Below, piece after piece: positions 1 through 8,215 of a stretch of DNA of 64,000 nucleotides. Location of the stretch: NCBI GenBank assembly GCA_015075425.1, contig JABTUL010000002.1, positions 806,001-870,000 on the forward strand. The letters are read 5' to 3'. How positions within the stretch are numbered: the stretch's first letter is position 1; every line of letters starts with the position of its first letter. The translations under genes were made by a program, and so were the position numbers. The notes beneath the pieces were generated by a model. The model was not told the DNA's origin. It made no database searches and was given only the letters and a program-made list of their open reading frames with translations. This DNA is from Spirochaetales bacterium. GTDB taxonomy: Bacteria; Spirochaetota; Leptospiria; Leptospirales; Leptonemataceae.

Positions 1-2
1 TG

Positions 3-1361
3 ACCTCTTCAAGAAGAGCCCTTGAAAAAGTCGGCCTCAAACAAGCACGGTCAGTGATCATCCTCAATGATTCTCCGGTGGAGGCCGCGGAAGAAGACAA
101 ATCGCTTGCCGATGCGCGTGTGCTCAAGACCATTATGGCTGTTCTTTCCTGCACGGGTGAAGATCGCCTCCCACCAATAATCGCCGAAATCCATACCGAC
201 AGCAAAAGAGACCTGGCGCGCACCATTTCAGCTTCCATCCATTGCATTGAAGAACATGCCCTGCTGGCAAAATTGATCGTTCAGACTTCGCGCACAACCG
301 GGCTTGCGAATGTTTATGATTCGCTGGTGGGTTTCGCCGGCTGTGAATTCTATTACTTCAGACCCCCTCAGGGATGGGCCAACAAAAAATTTAGGGATCT
401 CCAACTCCATTTTCCCGGCTGCTGCTTGCTCGGTTATCGCACCCGGACAGGAGCGGTGCTGAATCCGGATCCGGAAACCGTATTCCAGGACAGCTACGAG
501 GCGCTGCTTATTGCTGAAGATGATTCGGCGATCCACTTTGCCCCGGACCCTGTCAGGGCAAGTCCGGGAGATCGGCTTCCCAACCGTAGCCAGAAGAAGA
601 GTGTGGAAAAGCAACTGATTGTAGGCTGGAGCCGCAAGGCCCCGCTCGTTGTCCAGGAATACAGCCAGTATCTTTTGAAAGGTTCTGCCATTGATGTTGT
701 GGGGACGCCGGACGTGGAGATGGCCCGGGATTCACTGAGAGGACTGCAGGGACAGCACAGACAAATTAAGATTCGTTACCTGGACCTTGACATTCATGAT
801 CTGAAATCATTACATTCGCTAAAGCCTGAAAAATATGACAATGTCATCATTTTAAAAGGGGATGGCGGCGATCCGGAGTTGCGCGATTCCCAGACCATTG
901 CCACCCTGCTGGAATTCAGACACTACTTTAGATCTCTGGGCGGGTCTGTAAAAACCCAGTTGATCAGCGAAGTCGCCGATTCTGAAAACATTGAAATCAT
1001 CCAGGAGGCCGGGGTTCAGGATTTTCTCATTTCCAACAAATTTGTGTCCAAAATCTACGCACAGGCCTCCGAAGAGCCGGAAATCCTCAAGGCATTCGAG
1101 GAACTCTTCAGCGAAGAAGGCAGCGAAATTTATATCAAACCCACAACCCTCTATTTCCCGGTTTTACCACTCACCGTCACTTTTGCCGACATTACGGCCG
1201 TAGCCTCAAAGCGCAAAGAAACATGCTTTGGTGTGCGCATCGCAGCTGAAGAACGGCAGTCCACAACCAACCACGGCTTCTACATCAACCCGCACAAGAC
1301 ACGGCCCTTCCAGCTCACTGCGGCCGATTTTTTGATTGTCCTGGCTGAAGATGAAACCTGA
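3..1361 (+). CDS. CASTOR/POLLUX-type ion channel, C-terminal part (5' truncated by window)
   Basis: The reading frame is open from the window edge, so the start lies upstream; only about 450 C-terminal residues are visible. The order of conserved pieces matches the cytoplasmic RCK-like region of CASTOR/POLLUX (SYM8) channels: a VIILND strand followed by an acidic loop and a DARVLKTIM helix, a GLANVYDSLVGFAGCEFY block, a LLIAEDD block, and a second nucleotide-binding-like half with VIILKGDGGDPELRDSQTIATLL and the ISEVADSENIEI strand. The pore segments would be upstream. Family members are potassium- or calcium-permeable channels gated through their RCK domains; the ion used here cannot be read from this part. 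It sits 99 bp upstream of a ferredoxin gene with no visible functional link. Confidence 0.85.
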   Translation, partial: TSSRRALEKVGLKQARSVIILNDSPVEAAEEDKSLADARVLKTIMAVLSCTGEDRLPPIIAEIHTDSKRDLARTISASIHCIEEHALLAKLIVQTSRTTGLANVYDSLVGFAGCEFYYFRPPQGWANKKFRDLQLHFPGCCLLGYRTRTGAVLNPDPETVFQDSYEALLIAEDDSAIHFAPDPVRASPGDRLPNRSQKKSVEKQLIVGWSRKAPLVVQEYSQYLLKGSAIDVVGTPDVEMARDSLRGLQGQHRQIKIRYLDLDIHDLKSLHSLKPEKYDNVIILKGDGGDPELRDSQTIATLLEFRHYFRSLGGSVKTQLISEVADSENIEIIQEAGVQDFLISNKFVSKIYAQASEEPEILKAFEELFSEEGSEIYIKPTTLYFPVLPLTVTFADITAVASKRKETCFGVRIAAEERQSTTNHGFYINPHKTRPFQLTAADFLIVLAEDET

Positions 1362-1403
1362 AACTCCGGCTGCTCAAAAAAAGAGATTTCGGATTTTCTT
1401 AAC

Positions 1404-1448
1404 CTGAAGAAACTGGATCAGGGTCGCCCTTGCGGCCCCAAACTTCAG
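1404..1448 (+). promoter_or_regulatory. Two-stem structured leader upstream of the ferredoxin/sulfite reductase operon
   Basis: The intergenic region can fold into an outer stem CTGAAG (1404-1409) with CTTCAG (1443-1448) enclosing a 7-bp hairpin GGGTCGC (1421-1427) with GCGGCCC (1432-1438), closed by a CCTT loop and including one G-T pair. The likely ribosome binding site GGAG (1450-1453) follows the outer stem directly and the ferredoxin ATG is at 1461. The arrangement fits a cis-acting control element or a stabilising leader. I do not recognise a known riboswitch class, so function is an inference. Confidence 0.35.
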
Positions 1449-1460
1449 CGGAGAAACGTC

Positions 1461-1754
1461 ATGCCGTATATTATTACAGAACCCTGCGTGGGAGTCTGCG
1501 ACACAGCCTGTGTGGATGTCTGCCCGGTCGACTGCATCCACCCCAAAAAAGAAGAATGGTCGGGTAAGGGTTACCAGGAAGGCGCCCTCGAGAATAAAAT
1601 GCTATTTATCGATCCAGAAGAATGCATCGACTGCGGCGCCTGCGAGCCTGTCTGCCCAACGGAAGCAATTTTTGCCGAGGACGAAGTTCCCGAAAAATGG
1701 AAAGACTACATTGGAAAAAATTACGAATACTACGGCAGGAAGTTCAATCCCTGA
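1461..1754 (+). CDS. fdxA: Two-cluster bacterial ferredoxin (7Fe/8Fe type)
   Basis: This 97-residue protein is a small electron carrier of the FdxA type. The N-terminal half has Cys at 9, 13, 17, 21 and 25, including the VCPVDC motif. The C-terminal half has a classical CxxCxxCxxxCP cluster at Cys55, 58, 61 and 65, so it can carry two Fe-S centres. A GGAG ribosome site lies about 8 nt before the ATG. It is 12 bp upstream of a siroheme sulfite/nitrite reductase, so it is probably the electron donor of that ferredoxin-dependent enzyme. That pairing is inferred from position. Confidence 0.92.
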   Translation: MPYIITEPCVGVCDTACVDVCPVDCIHPKKEEWSGKGYQEGALENKMLFIDPEECIDCGACEPVCPTEAIFAEDEVPEKWKDYIGKNYEYYGRKFNP

Positions 1755-1766
1755 TCGGAGAGTTGT

Positions 1767-4043
1767 ATGAAAGCCAGCAACAACCAATGGAAAGACCGGC
1801 TGAGTATTTCTGACCAGGAGCTGTCACGCGAAGTTGATATCTTTGAAGCGGAAATAGCCCTGCGCAAACAGGGCAAACTTGATGAAAAACTTTTTGCGGA
1901 AACCCGGTTGCGGCGTGGCGCTTACGGTCAGCGCTATGACAACGGCCATCGTTTTGATGGCCTGACAACCAGGACCCTTTCCTTTCCGCAACCATTGACC
2001 AAGGGGCCGGATACGCACTGGGATGCGCCGGGAATGATGCGGATCAAGATCCCTTACGGTGGCATTGATGCGCCGCAAATGGAAGTACTGGCCGATCTCG
2101 CGGAAGAATACTCAGACGGTATATCGCACATTACCACGCGACAGGACGTACAGCTGCACTTTATTCATATAGAAGACACTCCTTCAATTATGCGCCGATT
2201 GGCTGCCGTGGGCATTACTACCCGCGAAGCTTGCGGAAATTCCGTGCGTAACGTGACCGGTTGCCCCATCGCCGGTATCTGTAAGGACGAAGCATTCGAT
2301 ATTTCCCCTTATGCGCGGGCCATCATGCGCTTCCTGCTTGGCCATCCCGATACGCAGGATTTTGGCCGCAAATTCAAGATCGCTTTTTCTGGTTGTTACG
2401 AACACGGTTGCGGCCTGACCGGAATGCATGATCTGGGATTGCAGGCTAAGATCCAGGACGGAAAGCGCGGTTTCAAAGTCTATGTTGGTGGGGGACTGGG
2501 CGCAGTACCCCAGCAAGCCCGACTGATGTATGATTTTCTGCCCCAGGAAGAGCTTCTGCCTCTTTCGCAGGCAATTTCTCGCGTCTTTGGCCGGCTGGGT
2601 GAAAAGAAAAACCGCGCACGGGCACGCATCAAGTTCCTGGTTCAGAAATTGGGCGTGGAAGAATTTCGGCGTCTCGTTGAAGAGGAGCGTCGGCTTCTGG
2701 AACCTGATGCTCGCTGGACGGCTTATCTAAGTGACCTAAACATTTTAGATGAATCACCTTTGCATGAATCAAAGGGCAGCGCTGACCCACTGGCCGGGGC
2801 ACACCTGTCAGGATATGCCGACTGGCTGGCCACCAATGTTGCAGAACAAAAGCAAAAAGGGTACTATTCCGTAACCGTAAAACTGCCGCTGGGCGATATA
2901 ACTTCAGATCAGATGCGCGATCTGGCGGACATCGTGCGCACATATACCAGAGAAACACTGCGGACAACCGTGGAGCAAAACTTTCTGTTGCGCTGGATTG
3001 CCGCACAGGATCTGCCGGCATTGTATGAGGCGTTGCAGAAATGTGATCTGGCAGAAGCGGGCGCGGAAGGAATCGCCGATCTGGTGGCCTGTCCTGGAAC
3101 AGATACCTGTAAACTGGGCATTTCGGCTTCGCGGGGACTTCTGGGGGAACTCCTCAAGCGTTACCGCAAGCGGAGCTTCAGCCCGGAAGTACGCAAACTG
3201 CGTGTCAAAGCCAGCGGTTGTTTTAATTCCTGCTCCCAGCATCATGCCGCAGACCTGGGATTCTACGGTGTTAGCCGCAAGGTAGGAGATTACACGGTTC
3301 CGCACTTTCAGGTGGTTCTGGGCGGCCAGTGGACCCATAACGCAGGCTCTTTTGGTCTGCCCATCGGGGCGGTGCCATCTAAGAATATACCGGAAGTGAT
3401 CGACCTCTTTACCTCAAAGTATGAAAAGGAACGCCAGCCTGACGAGTCCTTTCAGGACTTCATCAAACGTCTGGGTAAAGCGGAGGCAAAAAAACTCATT
3501 GATCCGCTGTCCGCAGTCCCTGATTTTGCAACCCATCCGGAGTTTTACCGCGACTGGGGCGATGTACGTACCTTCACAATAGAAGATATTGGAATCGGCG
3601 AATGTGCCGGAGAGATCGTTTCGCGCATGGATTTTGAACTCGGTGCCGCAGAAAGGCAGATCTTTGAAGCCCAAGTGGCTCAGGACCGCAGTGACTACGC
3701 CATGGCCGCGCAATCGGCCTATGAGGCCATGCTCAAGGCAGCGCGCGCCTTGCTCTGGATCAAACTGGATCAGGCCCCTGCCAATCCAGATCAAATTGTA
3801 TCGAAATTTCGGGAACTGTTTTATGATACGCAGATCTTTTTTGATAAATATGCCGGCGGGAAATTTGCTCAGTATTTGTTTCTGACTCATGAAAATCAAA
3901 GCTGGCGGACGGCGCGGGAAGAAGCGTCGCGGCAGCTCATTGAGGAGAGCCACCTATTTCTGGAAGCAGCACTGGGTGTTTACAGCCGGGTTAAAGTCAA
4001 GCCGGAAGAATCTGCAGCAGAGCCAGCATACAAAATATTTTAA
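1767..4043 (+). CDS. Ferredoxin-dependent siroheme sulfite/nitrite reductase with C-terminal HEPN-like extension
   Basis: This 758-residue protein reduces sulfite to sulfide or nitrite to ammonia using siroheme coupled to a 4Fe-4S cluster. The cluster ligands are visible as CPGTDTC (Cys442, Cys448) and CFNSC (Cys485, Cys489). The two half-domains are internal repeats, as usual: the first covers about residues 50-310 with a GNSVRNVTGCP segment, and the second about 350-570. Family members usually end near residue 560-600. Here a tail (about 620-745) rich in helices, with YEAMLKAARALLW and later FLEAALGVY, resembles HEPN-type helical domains. Sulfite versus nitrite preference cannot be settled from sequence. 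It is cotranscribed with the ferredoxin and two downstream genes. Confidence 0.92.
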   Translation: MKASNNQWKDRLSISDQELSREVDIFEAEIALRKQGKLDEKLFAETRLRRGAYGQRYDNGHRFDGLTTRTLSFPQPLTKGPDTHWDAPGMMRIKIPYGGIDAPQMEVLADLAEEYSDGISHITTRQDVQLHFIHIEDTPSIMRRLAAVGITTREACGNSVRNVTGCPIAGICKDEAFDISPYARAIMRFLLGHPDTQDFGRKFKIAFSGCYEHGCGLTGMHDLGLQAKIQDGKRGFKVYVGGGLGAVPQQARLMYDFLPQEELLPLSQAISRVFGRLGEKKNRARARIKFLVQKLGVEEFRRLVEEERRLLEPDARWTAYLSDLNILDESPLHESKGSADPLAGAHLSGYADWLATNVAEQKQKGYYSVTVKLPLGDITSDQMRDLADIVRTYTRETLRTTVEQNFLLRWIAAQDLPALYEALQKCDLAEAGAEGIADLVACPGTDTCKLGISASRGLLGELLKRYRKRSFSPEVRKLRVKASGCFNSCSQHHAADLGFYGVSRKVGDYTVPHFQVVLGGQWTHNAGSFGLPIGAVPSKNIPEVIDLFTSKYEKERQPDESFQDFIKRLGKAEAKKLIDPLSAVPDFATHPEFYRDWGDVRTFTIEDIGIGECAGEIVSRMDFELGAAERQIFEAQVAQDRSDYAMAAQSAYEAMLKAARALLWIKLDQAPANPDQIVSKFRELFYDTQIFFDKYAGGKFAQYLFLTHENQSWRTAREEASRQLIEESHLFLEAALGVYSRVKVKPEESAAEPAYKIF

Positions 4044-4057
4044 AGGACTTTGCGCGG

Positions 4058-4618
4058 GTGCAGTTTCAACATTTTCAGCTAAAGATTTTTTTCAAAGACC
4101 AGGCTCCGGCTATGGAGACGTTCGTGCCGTTTTTCCATAAGTGGATCCAGGAAAGTTATACTCCAGAACTTCTGCTTGATGTCGCCGACTATTCGCATAT
4201 TGAAAAAGGACCGGGGGTGCTGCTGATCGGGCATGACCATTTCTATTCTGTGGACACGGGACTGGGCAGACGAAGTGGTTTTCTCACCCAGCGCCGGACA
4301 GAAGTTCAGGCAGGCCCGGAAGCGGCTCTGCGTTCCATTCTAAAGGCGGCACTGCAAGCGGCACTTCTGGTAGAACAGCATCTGCAACTTTCCTTTGATG
4401 CTTCGGAATTCCTCCTGGTGGTGAACGATCGTCTGCTGGGTCCGAACACCCCGGCGGGATTTACCTCTCTACAAAATCTCTGCGCTGCGGCATTGAAAGA
4501 TTTTCCTGGCGGCCTGGAGTGCAGACAAGTTGCTGCGGACAGTCGCCAGAGGCTCAGTGCTCAGCTCAGTGCTTCTGCGCCGCAAACGATTGCCTTGATG
4601 CTTGCGGCTCTGGATTGA
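4058..4618 (+). CDS. Unknown protein of the sulfite/nitrite reductase operon
   Basis: This is a 186-residue soluble protein with no signal peptide or clear membrane segment. I do not recognise the family. It starts 14 bp after the reductase stop and its own stop TGA overlaps the TTG start of the GapB-like gene, so it looks translationally coupled inside the same operon. Notable stretches are GPGVLLIGHDHFYSVDTGLG near residues 50-70 and a helical middle rich in Ala and Leu. Position suggests an accessory role in sulfite or nitrite reduction, which is inference only. Confidence 0.7.
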   Translation: MQFQHFQLKIFFKDQAPAMETFVPFFHKWIQESYTPELLLDVADYSHIEKGPGVLLIGHDHFYSVDTGLGRRSGFLTQRRTEVQAGPEAALRSILKAALQAALLVEQHLQLSFDASEFLLVVNDRLLGPNTPAGFTSLQNLCAAALKDFPGGLECRQVAADSRQRLSAQLSASAPQTIALMLAALD

Positions 4619-5979
4619 CCTGGGAAGCAACAGAACTCACGGCCAGCCGCCTGGCTCTGCTCATCGCCGAACTCTTTTACGCAAAGAACCTGGAATCTAC
4701 ATCCGGCGGAGCCAGCCTGATAGGACAGGGTCCGGTAGCACTTTACAAGTCCTTGCGGCGGCAGGCCAGCCTGCGGCGATCGAGCTTCACACTTTTCGAT
4801 GTGGAAACGATAGCCAGGGCTCTGCAAAATAACTCACTGCACCCGGGTCGAATCGACCTTGGCCGACTGACCGCTGAATGGATAGCCCTGGGCCGGCCGG
4901 CTCATCTGGAAAATTTTCTATTGCAAACCCTCGGGCGGCGCTTTCTGACCCGGCAACCACGGCCCGTCGTCCCGCTACCCATCGCTATCGATGGATTTGG
5001 TCGCATAGCCCGCGCCCTTGTGCGGATTCTTGCGCGCTACGGACCGGGTGGGGAACTGCGGCTGGCGATGGTCCGCTCAAGAAATCCCGAATCCCTGCCC
5101 TTGCGACAGCAACTGCTACAAAATGATACGGTCTACGGATCCTTCTTCGGTGATCTGGAGCCTGTCACGTCGGGTCTGCGAATCAATGGTCTGGATGTGA
5201 TCTTTGCGGACACCGATGCGGAACTTCCTGCCGGCTGCGTACTTCTGGATACCACAGCCAGGCAAAACGCAGAAGTTGCCCGGGAGAGTATAGAGCGCTT
5301 TCAGCTGAGGGCCTGTATCTTGAGCTCTTTTCATGCGCAATTGCCTCTTATCATCCACGGGCTCAATGAATACGAAGTACATGAACTGGAATCGCCCGCC
5401 CTCGGTGCTGGCAGCGATGCGGCCAATGCTGTCCTCCCTGTCCTGAAGCTCATCGATCAGGAGTACAGGATCGAAAGCGGTCATGTGGAACTCATTCGCC
5501 CTTTTACGAATGACCAGAATCTACTGGACAATCTCCATCAAACTCCGCGACTCGGGCGGGCAGCCACAGCCAATCTGGTGCTTTCGGAGGAAAACATCGG
5601 TCTTGAGCTACAAAGGGCTGCGCTTCCGACATCGATTACCAGCAGCATCCTGCGCGTTCCCATACTGAATGGCTCACTGGCAATTCTCGTCCTGCAACTG
5701 GGTGTCGAGGTCACTCGAGATGATCTGATTCGATTTCTGATCGATCAATCCTTGAATGGGAACCTTCGCGATCAGCTTGATTTTATGCTCGCGCCGGATT
5801 TTGTTTCATCAGATGCAACGGGAAATCCGGCAAGCGCTATCATTGATGGCATTCGCATCGAAACGCAGGGCCGCCAGGTTCGCCTGTATTTGTGGTACGA
5901 CAATGAAATGGGCTATGCCATGCAACTTATTCGACTTCTTAAATGTCTGGCCAGCCTTTCCTTTCTACAATATAGTTGA
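4615..5979 (+). CDS. GapB/Gap3-like GAPDH homologue lacking catalytic Cys and His (probable pseudoenzyme)
   Basis: The protein (454 aa from the TTG at 4615) aligns end to end with the long GAPDH type known from Pseudomonas (about 480 aa with an N-terminal helical extension). It has the extension (residues 1-115), a Rossmann start IAIDGFGRIARAL at about 123, FTNDQNLLDNLH, RLGRAA, and the C-terminal LYLWYDNEMGYAMQL. The catalytic motif SCTTN is replaced by SDAAN, putting Asp268 at the cysteine position, and the HSYTNDQ histidine is replaced by Arg295. Both residues needed for thioester chemistry are missing, so normal dehydrogenase activity is unlikely. The ORF opens further upstream, but that part overlaps the previous gene; the TTG inside a TTGA overlap is the likely start. 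Confidence 0.85.
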   Translation: MTWEATELTASRLALLIAELFYAKNLESTSGGASLIGQGPVALYKSLRRQASLRRSSFTLFDVETIARALQNNSLHPGRIDLGRLTAEWIALGRPAHLENFLLQTLGRRFLTRQPRPVVPLPIAIDGFGRIARALVRILARYGPGGELRLAMVRSRNPESLPLRQQLLQNDTVYGSFFGDLEPVTSGLRINGLDVIFADTDAELPAGCVLLDTTARQNAEVARESIERFQLRACILSSFHAQLPLIIHGLNEYEVHELESPALGAGSDAANAVLPVLKLIDQEYRIESGHVELIRPFTNDQNLLDNLHQTPRLGRAATANLVLSEENIGLELQRAALPTSITSSILRVPILNGSLAILVLQLGVEVTRDDLIRFLIDQSLNGNLRDQLDFMLAPDFVSSDATGNPASAIIDGIRIETQGRQVRLYLWYDNEMGYAMQLIRLLKCLASLSFLQYS

Positions 5980-6004
5980 CAGGGGTCCTTTGATGAAGAG
6001 CTTA
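5976..6004 (+). promoter_or_regulatory. Weak candidate promoter for the serine tRNA pair
   Basis: A perfect TTGACA (5976-5981) overlaps the end of the GapB-like gene. A poor -10 match (AGCTTA) lies 17 nt downstream, just before the first tRNA at 6011. Spacing and position fit a tRNA promoter, but the -10 is weak. Confidence 0.3.
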
Positions 6005-6010
6005 GCCAGC

Positions 6011-6093
6011 GGAGGGGTGTCCGAGTGGTCTATGGTGGCGGTCTTGAAAACCGCTGTGCGCGAGCACCGTGGGTTCGAATCCCACTCCCTCCG
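6011..6093 (+). tRNA. tRNA-Ser (anticodon UGA)
   Basis: The acceptor strand GGAGGGG pairs with TCCCTCC before a G discriminator. The anticodon stem GCGGT/ACCGC encloses loop CTTGAAA with anticodon TGA at 6045-6047. A long variable arm (GTGC-GCGA-GCAC), diagnostic of class II tRNAs, is present, and the T arm reads GTGGG-TTCGAAT-CCCAC. CCA is not encoded. It decodes UCA and probably other UCN codons. Confidence 0.95.
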
Positions 6094-6095
6094 AT

Positions 6096-6182
6096 GGAGT
6101 GGTGCCTGAGAGGCCGAAAGGGGCAGTTTGCTAAACTGTTGAACGTTAACGCGTTCCGTGGGTTCGAATCCCACCCACTCCG
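6096..6182 (+). tRNA. tRNA-Ser (anticodon GCU)
   Basis: The acceptor GGAGTGG pairs with CCACTCC, with a G discriminator. The anticodon loop TTGCTAA carries anticodon GCT at 6130-6132, and there is a long variable arm between the anticodon and T arms. The T loop TTCGAAT is canonical and CCA is not encoded. It lies only 2 nt after the UGA-type tRNA-Ser, so both are probably cut from one transcript. It decodes AGC/AGU. Confidence 0.95.
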
Positions 6183-6191
6183 GTATAAGGT

Positions 6192-6602
6192 ATGAGCGAT
6201 CGTATAAGAAACATTCAAGAACGCCTGCGACATTCGCAGGAGGGCGAGCCGCTTTATGCGGCACTGGCCTACGTACCTTTACTGGGCTGGATTTATCCTT
6301 TGCATTTCAAAAAGGATGATGAAAACTGTCAATTTCATGGTCGCCAGGGTGCGCGACTCAGTGCGCTGATCGCCGGACTTTTCCTTGTAGTCTGGTTTTT
6401 GCAGAATTTTCCGCTCACCCGCTGGCTCTTTGGTTCTGGAAATCTGCTGGCACCGATTCTCGATGGGCTCTGGTTGATAGCTCTGCTCGTCTATCTGGGT
6501 GTTTGCGTTGTTGCCGCCTTCAAAGCTCTGGCCTCGGAGCGCTGGGAAATTCCTTATTTGAACCAAATCATTGAACAGCTGGAAAAGCTGGTCAAGAAAT
6601 GA
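6192..6602 (+). CDS. Small membrane protein, Tic20/DUF4870-like
   Basis: This 136-residue protein has an amphipathic N-terminus and three to four hydrophobic segments (about 22-38, 55-75, 85-110). The pattern of AALAYVPLLGWIYPL followed by a short polar loop and FHGRQGARL resembles the Tic20/DUF4870 group, in which the motif H-x-x-Q-(G/A) precedes the second helix. Function in bacteria is not established. It begins 9 bp after the second tRNA and overlaps the next gene by ATGA, so the two membrane proteins are translated as a pair. Confidence 0.7.
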   Translation: MSDRIRNIQERLRHSQEGEPLYAALAYVPLLGWIYPLHFKKDDENCQFHGRQGARLSALIAGLFLVVWFLQNFPLTRWLFGSGNLLAPILDGLWLIALLVYLGVCVVAAFKALASERWEIPYLNQIIEQLEKLVKK

Positions 6603-6955
6603 CTGCAGCTCTCGAGCGCATCCCGCCTCTCCTCCGTCGCATCCTGTATGCCCTTCCTCTGCTTTTTTTGTGGATTGTTGGACTGACCTGGGATAAAGAC
6701 GAACGCTCCCGGAAAGCTGCCGGGCAGAGCCTGGTTGCAAATTTACTGTATTTTATATGGCTTTTTTTTCTGATATTTCTCGACAGCCTGCTCGCTATGA
6801 TCGGGATCGGAGAAACCTACCAGGGTTGGTCGCTGTACTATTTGCAGATTTTCGGCGCCCTGCTTTACTTGATTGCCCTGTTGCTCATTCTCCTGGAGAA
6901 AGGAACTTTGTGGATAGAACTTCTACGCTTGCGATTGATCGGTCTTTTTGATTAG
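6599..6955 (+). CDS. Small membrane protein paired with the Tic20-like protein
   Basis: This 118-residue protein has about three transmembrane helices (residues 12-28, 45-70, 80-105). It shares with its upstream neighbour a charged loop followed by KAAGQSL, the place where the neighbour has GRQGARL, so the two may be diverged paralogues forming a complex. Its start overlaps the preceding stop (ATGA). Its last 33 bp overlap the 3' end of the convergent gltS-like gene. Confidence 0.6.
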   Translation: MTAALERIPPLLRRILYALPLLFLWIVGLTWDKDERSRKAAGQSLVANLLYFIWLFFLIFLDSLLAMIGIGETYQGWSLYYLQIFGALLYLIALLLILLEKGTLWIELLRLRLIGLFD

Positions 6956-8215
6956 GAGCGATGTTGCAGCAAGCAGGGCCGTCGCCAGTCCAGCGCAAAG
7001 ACCGATGATCCCGACGTTCGCCGCGTTTGTGAAGTGGGGCAAAGCCAGAGAAATAACACCGCCACCAATGAACGGAGCAGAGAGAGGAGCAGCCAGACCG
7101 TAAACCTGGATGGGACGCAGCGGCAGGCGCGCGGAAAAGGACTGCAAAAGCATCAGCCCCACAGCCGTGATTCCAGTAGACATGCCGTAATTGAGCAGGG
7201 CCAGTTCCCAGCGCATTTCTTGCGGAAGCATTCGCGGGGCCAGGAAGAAAAAACAAAACCAACACCAGGTAGCAGCCACAAGCATCAGCAAAAGAAAGAT
7301 CTGCCAGGAATCAAGGAAGGCCTGCAAGGTTACACTGGCCAGAGCCGCCGCTATCAGAGCATCCAGCACCAGAGAAAGCCATCCAGTCATCTCCAGCCTT
7401 AACGATACAGCATAGCGGTCCAGAAGACGGCGCACGGGAAGGGCCAGAAGAATCGTGATAAAGAAGACCGGTATTCGGTTCAGGGAGTCCGCCCAGTCCA
7501 GAGCGATCCGTGTAAGTCCGTCGCGCACCAGATAGGAACAAAGGACCAGAGCAATGAGCAGGAGGATCGAGAGGCTCATCCCCCCCGGTGTTTCTGCCTC
7601 GCGGTCCGCGACCCCCGACCCACCCCCGGCAGATTGAGCAGCGGCAGTAGGGAGCGCTACAACGCGGCGCCGCAACCAGCCCACCAGCAGAAGCCCACTC
7701 ATGCTGCCCCAGATGAGGCCGGTGGTCGCCGAAAAAAGGGCAATGTCTCCGGCCGCCGATTCCGGAAAAAGCGCCTTGAAAGAGCCGGCAGCGCCGTGGC
7801 CACCAACCCATCCCAGTTCAATCACATGACCAAAGAGCGGATCGACGGGCCATACCGGTAAAATCAAATACACGCTCAAACAACCAAGGGCCAGCTGCCC
7901 CAAAGCGATTACCCAGACGTACAACCCCTGCCGCCACACTGCCCTGTCAGCAAGTGTACGCAATGAAACAGAATCCGCACCGAGCATAAGCGCCGCAAAA
8001 AGAAAACTGATCAGAATGCCTGGCCAGGTTTTCCAGAGTCCATAGTAATCCGTGGCAAGCCAGTTGCTGCCTCCAGGGCCCAGAAGGAAGAGACCGAGTC
8101 CGGCCAGAAGAGCCGGCTGGATGAGATACTTCTGAAAAATGCCCACCCGAAAATACAGATACTTTCCCAGAAGCAAAGCGACAGCCAGAATACCCGCTGC
8201 ATAAAAGGCACTCAT
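6923..8215 (-). CDS. gltS: Sodium/glutamate symporter, GltS (ESS) family
   Basis: This 430-residue protein has about 10-12 hydrophobic helices in two inverted halves and belongs to the ESS family of Na+-driven glutamate carriers of the inner membrane. The conserved first-half reentrant motif [18 protein letters not shown] is clear, and a second gly-rich turn ([15 protein letters not shown]) marks the matching position in the second half. The length is close to the E. coli protein (about 400 aa). Its ATG overlaps the stop of the upstream Pro-Glu-rich gene by ATGA, so they share an operon. Confidence 0.85.
   Translation of the reverse strand: MSAFYAAGILAVALLLGKYLYFRVGIFQKYLIQPALLAGLGLFLLGPGGSNWLATDYYGLWKTWPGILISFLFAALMLGADSVSLRTLADRAVWRQGLYVWVIALGQLALGCLSVYLILPVWPVDPLFGHVIELGWVGGHGAAGSFKALFPESAAGDIALFSATTGLIWGSMSGLLLVGWLRRRVVALPTAAAQSAGGGSGVADREAETPGGMSLSILLLIALVLCSYLVRDGLTRIALDWADSLNRIPVFFITILLALPVRRLLDRYAVSLRLEMTGWLSLVLDALIAAALASVTLQAFLDSWQIFLLLMLVAATWCWFCFFFLAPRMLPQEMRWELALLNYGMSTGITAVGLMLLQSFSARLPLRPIQVYGLAAPLSAPFIGGGVISLALPHFTNAANVGIIGLCAGLATALLAATSLLIKKTDQSQA

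Noticed and set aside
4519-4614. Cys-rich N-terminus for the GapB-like protein
   Set aside because: It lies wholly inside the preceding gene in another frame and has no counterpart in GapB relatives.
5965-6264. Minus-strand ORFs across the tRNA genes
   Set aside because: They are antisense to two confident tRNAs; the repeated VGFEPTE/GGSGIRTH peptides are typical false translations of tRNA T-arms.
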